33,204 nucleotides of DNA from Halieaceae bacterium. GTDB lineage: Bacteria; Pseudomonadota; Gammaproteobacteria; Pseudomonadales; Halieaceae. Below the pieces are notes generated by a model. The model saw only the letters and a list, made by a program, of their open reading frames with translations. It was not told the origin of the DNA and did not search any database. The DNA lies in assembly GCA_028277365.1 (NCBI GenBank), contig JANQGK010000154.1, positions 1-33,204 of the forward strand. Reading direction: 5' to 3'. The position numbers were made by a program, and so were the translations under genes. Numbering within the stretch: the stretch's first letter is position 1; each line of letters begins with the position of its first letter. Positions 28,370-33,204 of the stretch are shown in pieces.

Positions 28370-29101
28370 CTACTCGCGAGCAATGCTTTCGTTGGAGGCA
28401 ATAGTCGCGCCGCCGCGGGCGTAGCGCTTTTTGGTCTCCTCGCTCCACTGGTCGATTTCTTCCTGCTCGAAGCCGTAGGCCAGGCCGCGCTCCACCGCCG
28501 GCCGGGCGCGCACCCGGTCCACCCAGGCCACCACGTTGACGTGGCCGGTGATATCAATCTTGCTCCACTTCCAACCCCGTACCCAGGGGTAGCAGGCGAT
28601 GTCGGCGATGGTGAAGCTGTCACCGCACAGGTAGTCACGGCCCTCGAGCTGCTGGTCCATTACCCGCAACAGGCGCTGGGCCTCGTTATTGAAGCGCTCA
28701 AGCGGGTGGCTCTTCTGCTCTGTCGGCACATCGTCCATGTAGCGCGTGTAGCTCAGCTTGTTGCCGAACACCGGGCCGATATTGGCGGCCTGCCAGATCA
28801 GCCACTGGATCACGTTCCAGCGGCGGTCATCCTGGGGCAGTAGGGGGGAGGGGAACTGCTCGGCCAGGTACAGCAGTATGGCGCAGCTCTCCATCAGCGT
28901 GGTGTCGCCGTGGCGCAGCCCGGGGATCTTCTGGTTGGGATTGATGCTGGTGAAGGGCTCCTCGAACTGGTCGCCGCGCATGAGGTTCACCGTGACGACT
29001 TCCACCTCGGGCAGCTCGATGCCGGCCTCGATCAGCTCCTCCAGCATGATAGTAACCTTCCAGCCGTTGGGTGTGGCGAAGGTCCACAGCTCCAGTGCCA
29101 A
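28370..29101 (-). CDS. glutathione S-transferase family protein
   Basis: LELWTFATPNGWKVTIMLEELIEAGIELPEVEVV...FTSINPNQKIPGLRHGDTTLMESCAILLYLAEQF. Confidence 0.92.
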   Translation of the reverse strand: MALELWTFATPNGWKVTIMLEELIEAGIELPEVEVVTVNLMRGDQFEEPFTSINPNQKIPGLRHGDTTLMESCAILLYLAEQFPSPLLPQDDRRWNVIQWLIWQAANIGPVFGNKLSYTRYMDDVPTEQKSHPLERFNNEAQRLLRVMDQQLEGRDYLCGDSFTIADIACYPWVRGWKWSKIDITGHVNVVAWVDRVRARPAVERGLAYGFEQEEIDQWSEETKKRYARGGATIASNESIARE

Positions 29102-29104
29102 GGT

Positions 29105-29635
29105 TCAGCCTCCGGCCACGCGCAGGCGGCCCAGGTAATCCATCTTGCCCAGGGGTGTGCCATGGATGCGCAGGATGTCGTAGAGGGTGGCGGCGTGGAA
29201 ATAAAAATTTGGTAGGGAGAAGGAAAGGACGAAGTCGCTATTGGTAAAGGGGATATCGTTGCCGCCGATGCGGAACACCATGGACGCTTCGCCGAGCGCA
29301 TTGATCTCACCCTCGGCTTCCCCTTCGAGGTAGGCGGTAGCTTCAGCCACCAGGTCTTTGCACCTGTCCCAGGTCATGTCGGACATCTTGGGGGGTGGTT
29401 CAAACAACCCCGCCTTAAGGCCCTGGATGGCACCCATGGAGTGGTGCCACACCGAGACCACCTGGAAACTGAAGGGCGCCATGTCGTCACGCAGCTTGTA
29501 GCCCACCAGTTCTTCCAGGGACAGGTTGCCCGCTGCGGCGTGGGCCTCGCCCTTGGCCATCACGTTGGCCACACCGCCCAGGGTTTGCAGGTAGCTGGCT
29601 ACGGTAGTGTCGTAGAAAGTCAGTGCCATGATCAT
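29105..29635 (-). CDS. DUF1993-family protein
   Basis: MALTFYDTTVASYLQTLGGVANVMAKGEAHAAA...FVLSFSLPNFYFHAATLYDILRIHGTPLGKMDYLG. Confidence 0.8.
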   Translation of the reverse strand: MIMALTFYDTTVASYLQTLGGVANVMAKGEAHAAAGNLSLEELVGYKLRDDMAPFSFQVVSVWHHSMGAIQGLKAGLFEPPPKMSDMTWDRCKDLVAEATAYLEGEAEGEINALGEASMVFRIGGNDIPFTNSDFVLSFSLPNFYFHAATLYDILRIHGTPLGKMDYLGRLRVAGG

Positions 29636-29810
29636 GCTCCTTGTCGAGTCGGCGGATTCCGAGTGTCAACGGTAGGTGCTTCCAGGAGATTTGGCCAGCA
29701 CTCGATCCGGATAGAATACCGTCAGCTCAGATTGTTTTTGTCCGGACCCTTTGCTAGGTTACCCCTTCGATGCCGGAACGGTCTTAGCTGGGACCGGGGA
29801 GATAACAACA

Positions 29811-31982
29811 ATGGCTGTCGAGACAAAGAAGACATTTTGCCGTTTCTGCCACGTGTTCTGCGGCATGGAAGTAGATGTGGAAGGCGACAAGGTCGTCGAC
29901 GTCCGCGGCGACTACGACAACCCCATCTCCGAGGGTTACACCTGCCCCAAGGGTCGCAGCGAAGTCGACCGCATTAATCACCCCGAGCGTCTGCTGGGCT
30001 GCCAGAAGCGGGTGGAGGGGCGGCTGCAGCCGGTAGACACCACCCGGGCCCTGGATGACATCGGCGAACGCCTGCAGGCTATCGTCGCCGAGCATGGCCC
30101 CCACGCCGTGGCGGTCTATTCCGGCTGCGGCGGGCACCGCACCGCCGCCGGCGGCCCCTGGTTTGTCGGTAAGTGGCTGGAGGCGCTGGGTTCCCGGGGC
30201 ATGTATACCTCCTACACCATCGATTCACCGGCCCTGTCGATTGCCACCGGCTGGCTATTCGGTGCGCCGATGCCCTTCGGCTCGCCGGACATCGAGAATT
30301 CCGAGGTGGCCATGTACGTGGCCACCAACCCGACCGTCTCCCACCTGTGGACCATGCCGCAGTCGAACCCGTCCACCCGCCTCAAGAATGTGCTGAAACG
30401 CGGCATGAAGCTGGTGGTGATCGACCCGCGCAAATGCGACGTGGCGCGCCGCGCCGATGTGCACCTGCAGGTAAAGCCCGGCGAGGACGCCACTCTGCTG
30501 GCGGCGATGATCAAGGTGATCATCGACAACGACTGGTATGACCGCGAGTACGTGGCGGCCTACTGCTCAGGCTTCGAAGAACTCAAGGCGGCGGTGGCCG
30601 ATTTCGATCTCGACTATGCGACAGCCCGCACCACGGTGCCGAAAGAAAGCATTGTCGAAGGCGCGAAAGTGTTCGCCACCGCCGGCAGCGGCGCCGCGCA
30701 GACCGGCACCGGCCTGCACATGGCGGCGCACCAGAATCTGTGTGTGTTCCTGGTATGGGTGATCAATGCCATCTGCGGCCGCTACGACCGCCGCGGTGGC
30801 ATGACGCGCATCACCGGCGCCCTGTCGCAGCCGCTGCAGGAGAACATGGGTCCGCTGCCGATACCCACCTTCAGCGGTGAGGTGTCACGGATTCGCGGCA
30901 TTCGCGGCATGTCCGGACTGTTTGGCTATAACGAGATGCCCACCAATACCCTCACCGATGAAATCCTCACGCCCGGTGAGGGCCAGGTAAGGGCGTTGAT
31001 CGTTAACGGCGGCAACCCGGCGCTGGTGTTCAGCAACACCGAGCGCACGGTAGAAGCGCTCAAGAGCCTGGACCTGCTGGTGTGCCTGGACCTGTTCGAG
31101 TCGGCCACGGCGCGCTACGCCGACTACATCATGGCGGTGAAGCACCCTTTCGAGCGCAACGACATTCCGCACATGATGAACATGTTCTACCCGCAGCCGT
31201 TCATGCAGTACACCGACAAGCTGGTGGAGCCACCGGCGGGCACCATCGAGGAGTGGGATTTCTTCTGGGAGATCGGCGAGCGGCTCGGGTTCCGGGCGAA
31301 TATCAAGGGCCTGCCCGAGGACCGCAAGCCCGAGGCCGAAGAAATCATGCAGGCGCTCAACGCCAATTCGCGTACGCCCTTCGAGGACCTGAAGGAAAGC
31401 CCCAGCGGCAAGCTGTACGGCGACCGCGAGACCGAGGTCGGCGGTGTGATTCCCAATATGATCGGCCACGCCGACCGGCGTATCGCCGTGGGCAACCCGC
31501 AGCCGATGGCGGAGCTGCGCGAGGTGCGCGCCGAGCCCATACCGGTGGCGGGCAGCTACAGCCCCGATGGGGACTTCCAGTTCCGCGCCATTACCTACCG
31601 CATGCCGGAGGTGTACTGCACCACCGGGCACAACCTGCCAAGAGCCGAGAAGAAGCGGCCTTACAACCCGGTGCTGATTTCTCCCGACGACCTCGCGGCC
31701 CACGGCTTTGCCGATGGCGAGTGCGTAATCGTAGATTCCGGCTACGGCCAGCAGGAAGGCATCCTGGAAGCCTCGGAGGATGTGGCCTCAGGCACCCTCG
31801 GTATCGCCCACGGTTGGGGAGATCCCGCCGACGAGCGGCCGGTGGAGGAAAAAGGCACCAACGTGCAGGCCTTGATTCCCGCTCACGAGCGCTACGACCG
31901 CATTACCGGTCTCGCCCAGCAAAGCGCCTACCCGGTCAACCTTCGCAAGCATGAGGGGCGGATTATCGCGCGGGGAGTCTAG
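29811..31982 (+). CDS. molybdopterin-dependent oxidoreductase (DMSO reductase superfamily)
   Basis: FCRFCHVFCGMEVDVEGDKVVDVRGD...GYTCPKGR [4Fe-4S] motif; molybdopterin-binding and C-terminal Molydop_binding-like region. Confidence 0.9.
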   Translation: MAVETKKTFCRFCHVFCGMEVDVEGDKVVDVRGDYDNPISEGYTCPKGRSEVDRINHPERLLGCQKRVEGRLQPVDTTRALDDIGERLQAIVAEHGPHAVAVYSGCGGHRTAAGGPWFVGKWLEALGSRGMYTSYTIDSPALSIATGWLFGAPMPFGSPDIENSEVAMYVATNPTVSHLWTMPQSNPSTRLKNVLKRGMKLVVIDPRKCDVARRADVHLQVKPGEDATLLAAMIKVIIDNDWYDREYVAAYCSGFEELKAAVADFDLDYATARTTVPKESIVEGAKVFATAGSGAAQTGTGLHMAAHQNLCVFLVWVINAICGRYDRRGGMTRITGALSQPLQENMGPLPIPTFSGEVSRIRGIRGMSGLFGYNEMPTNTLTDEILTPGEGQVRALIVNGGNPALVFSNTERTVEALKSLDLLVCLDLFESATARYADYIMAVKHPFERNDIPHMMNMFYPQPFMQYTDKLVEPPAGTIEEWDFFWEIGERLGFRANIKGLPEDRKPEAEEIMQALNANSRTPFEDLKESPSGKLYGDRETEVGGVIPNMIGHADRRIAVGNPQPMAELREVRAEPIPVAGSYSPDGDFQFRAITYRMPEVYCTTGHNLPRAEKKRPYNPVLISPDDLAAHGFADGECVIVDSGYGQQEGILEASEDVASGTLGIAHGWGDPADERPVEEKGTNVQALIPAHERYDRITGLAQQSAYPVNLRKHEGRIIARGV

Positions 31983-32032
31983 CGCGGGACGGTCGCCCTG
32001 TGGCGCACCGCCCCGGTCGATAATCGCTATCG

Positions 32033-32395
32033 TCATGTCTCTACGATGGTAGGTGCACCCTGGCTGATTGCCACCACCAGTACCACACCGCCGCCCATGA
32101 CCAGGAAGTAGGCTTGCGCAATGCCCTTAAGCCCCAGGAGGAAGGGTAGGGCGAGAAAGGCGGCTGCGGCGATGCCGTCCAACAGTAGATGAACCCTGAA
32201 AGACAGCAGTCTGGCCGCGCTGAAGCGGTAGTCGGTCAGCAGACTGTACAGGATGAGGCCGGCGCCGCCGGCCACCGAAAACCAGTGGGCGACGACAGAT
32301 TCTGCGGTGAGATCCAGTACGAATGGTGCAGTGATGAGTACCAGGGCGGCGGCGTAGTCGCCAACCCCGTGCAGGGTGGGGGTCAGAAATTTCAT
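32033..32395 (-). CDS. small membrane protein, SPW-repeat-like
   Basis: MKFLTPTLHGVGDYAAALVLITAPFVLDL...; about four hydrophobic helices; ATG at 32395. Confidence 0.6.
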   Translation of the reverse strand: MKFLTPTLHGVGDYAAALVLITAPFVLDLTAESVVAHWFSVAGGAGLILYSLLTDYRFSAARLLSFRVHLLLDGIAAAAFLALPFLLGLKGIAQAYFLVMGGGVVLVVAISQGAPTIVET

Positions 32396-32584
32396 TATCA
32401 GTCTCCGTGTAGGCGTGGGTTTCCGGTCTTCCCGGATATCGCAGCGCAGTCTATGGAGATCGCTCCTGCGGCACTTGACCGTCGGTACCGAGGTTTTGAC
32501 TGCGCGTACCAATCATCACCGTAAGCACGTTTCTCATAATAATTTGAGCTATAAATAGGCTCTTTGCTTAGCCTGGAGTACCAC

Positions 32585-33204
32585 TTGGACGTTCTCAGTG
32601 ACATTCTCGATCTAATCAGCCTGCGCGGCAGCCTGTACTTTCGCACCCAGTTCTCGCCGCCCTGGGCCGTGCAGGTCCCGGCCTTCGAGCAAGTGGCGCG
32701 TTTTCACTTTGTCACCCGCGGCGAGTGTTGGGTACAGGTTCAAGGCCACATCAGCAGCCTGCAGTTAGGCCCCGGTGACCTGGTGGTCATCCCCCGCGGT
32801 GCGGCGCACGTCCTCAAGGACGACCCGAAGCGCGCGCCGGCGGCGCTGGACGACGTGATTCAGAAGAGCGGATTTCGCGGCGAGGGTGCACTGGTGTACG
32901 GCGGCGGAGAGGGCGGCGCTGCCTGTAAGCTGGTGTGCGGACATTTCGCGTTTGACGCTGATGTCCAGCACCCGCTGCTGGACAGCCTGCCCGAAGTCCT
33001 TCACATACCTGCTGCCGAGGGCGTCGACTACTCCTGGTTGGAAAGCGCACTGCGCTTCGTCGCCCACGAGGCAGAAAGCGGCCAGCCGGGCAGCGACGCG
33101 ATCCTCAGGCGGCTTGCCGAGATCATCTTCGTGCAGACGCTGCGCTCGCTGGACGCGGAGAGAAATCCGGCGCTGCGGTCCATTGCCGGCCTGACGGACA
33201 GGCG
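32585..33204 (+). CDS. AraC-family regulator N-terminal cupin domain, 3'-truncated by window edge; TTG start
   Basis: Open frame missing from the ORF track: LDVLSDILDLISLRGSLYFRTQFSPPWAVQVPAFEQVARFHFVTRGECWVQVQG...LGPGDLVVIPRGAAHVL...; GGAG upstream of TTG. Confidence 0.82.
   Translation, partial: MDVLSDILDLISLRGSLYFRTQFSPPWAVQVPAFEQVARFHFVTRGECWVQVQGHISSLQLGPGDLVVIPRGAAHVLKDDPKRAPAALDDVIQKSGFRGEGALVYGGGEGGAACKLVCGHFAFDADVQHPLLDSLPEVLHIPAAEGVDYSWLESALRFVAHEAESGQPGSDAILRRLAEIIFVQTLRSLDAERNPALRSIAGLTDR

Overview
GC-rich, gammaproteobacterial-looking chromosomal window. It opens with a conserved block: HIT-family gene end, alaS, lysC, csrA, tRNA-Ser(GCT). Next come a lipoprotein gene and metabolic genes (HpcH/HpaI lyase, MaoC dehydratase, peroxiredoxin-like protein, nitronate monooxygenase), then tRNA-Arg(ACG). 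After that are a small Cys/His protein plus a His/Asp/Glu-rich TonB receptor (ZnuD-like), a GGDEF protein, and a tightly packed iorAB-like / fccA-fccB / soxX-soxY-soxZ-soxA cluster. The window ends with ADH, M20 peptidase, acyl-CoA synthetase, GST, DUF1993, a molybdopterin oxidoreductase and an AraC-type regulator. The most unusual signal lies downstream of the two tRNA genes. Both are followed by the same arrangement: a very long terminator hairpin, then a ~105-nt element of about four hairpins whose stems differ between the two copies by compensatory changes. Each element sits between a T-loop-like GTTCGA and a copy of its own parent tRNA's 3' end, and is followed by tandem repeats (7 x 25 bp, or ~2.5 x 51 bp) that each begin with a fragment of that tRNA's 3' end. 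No searches were run; family names come from motif recognition.
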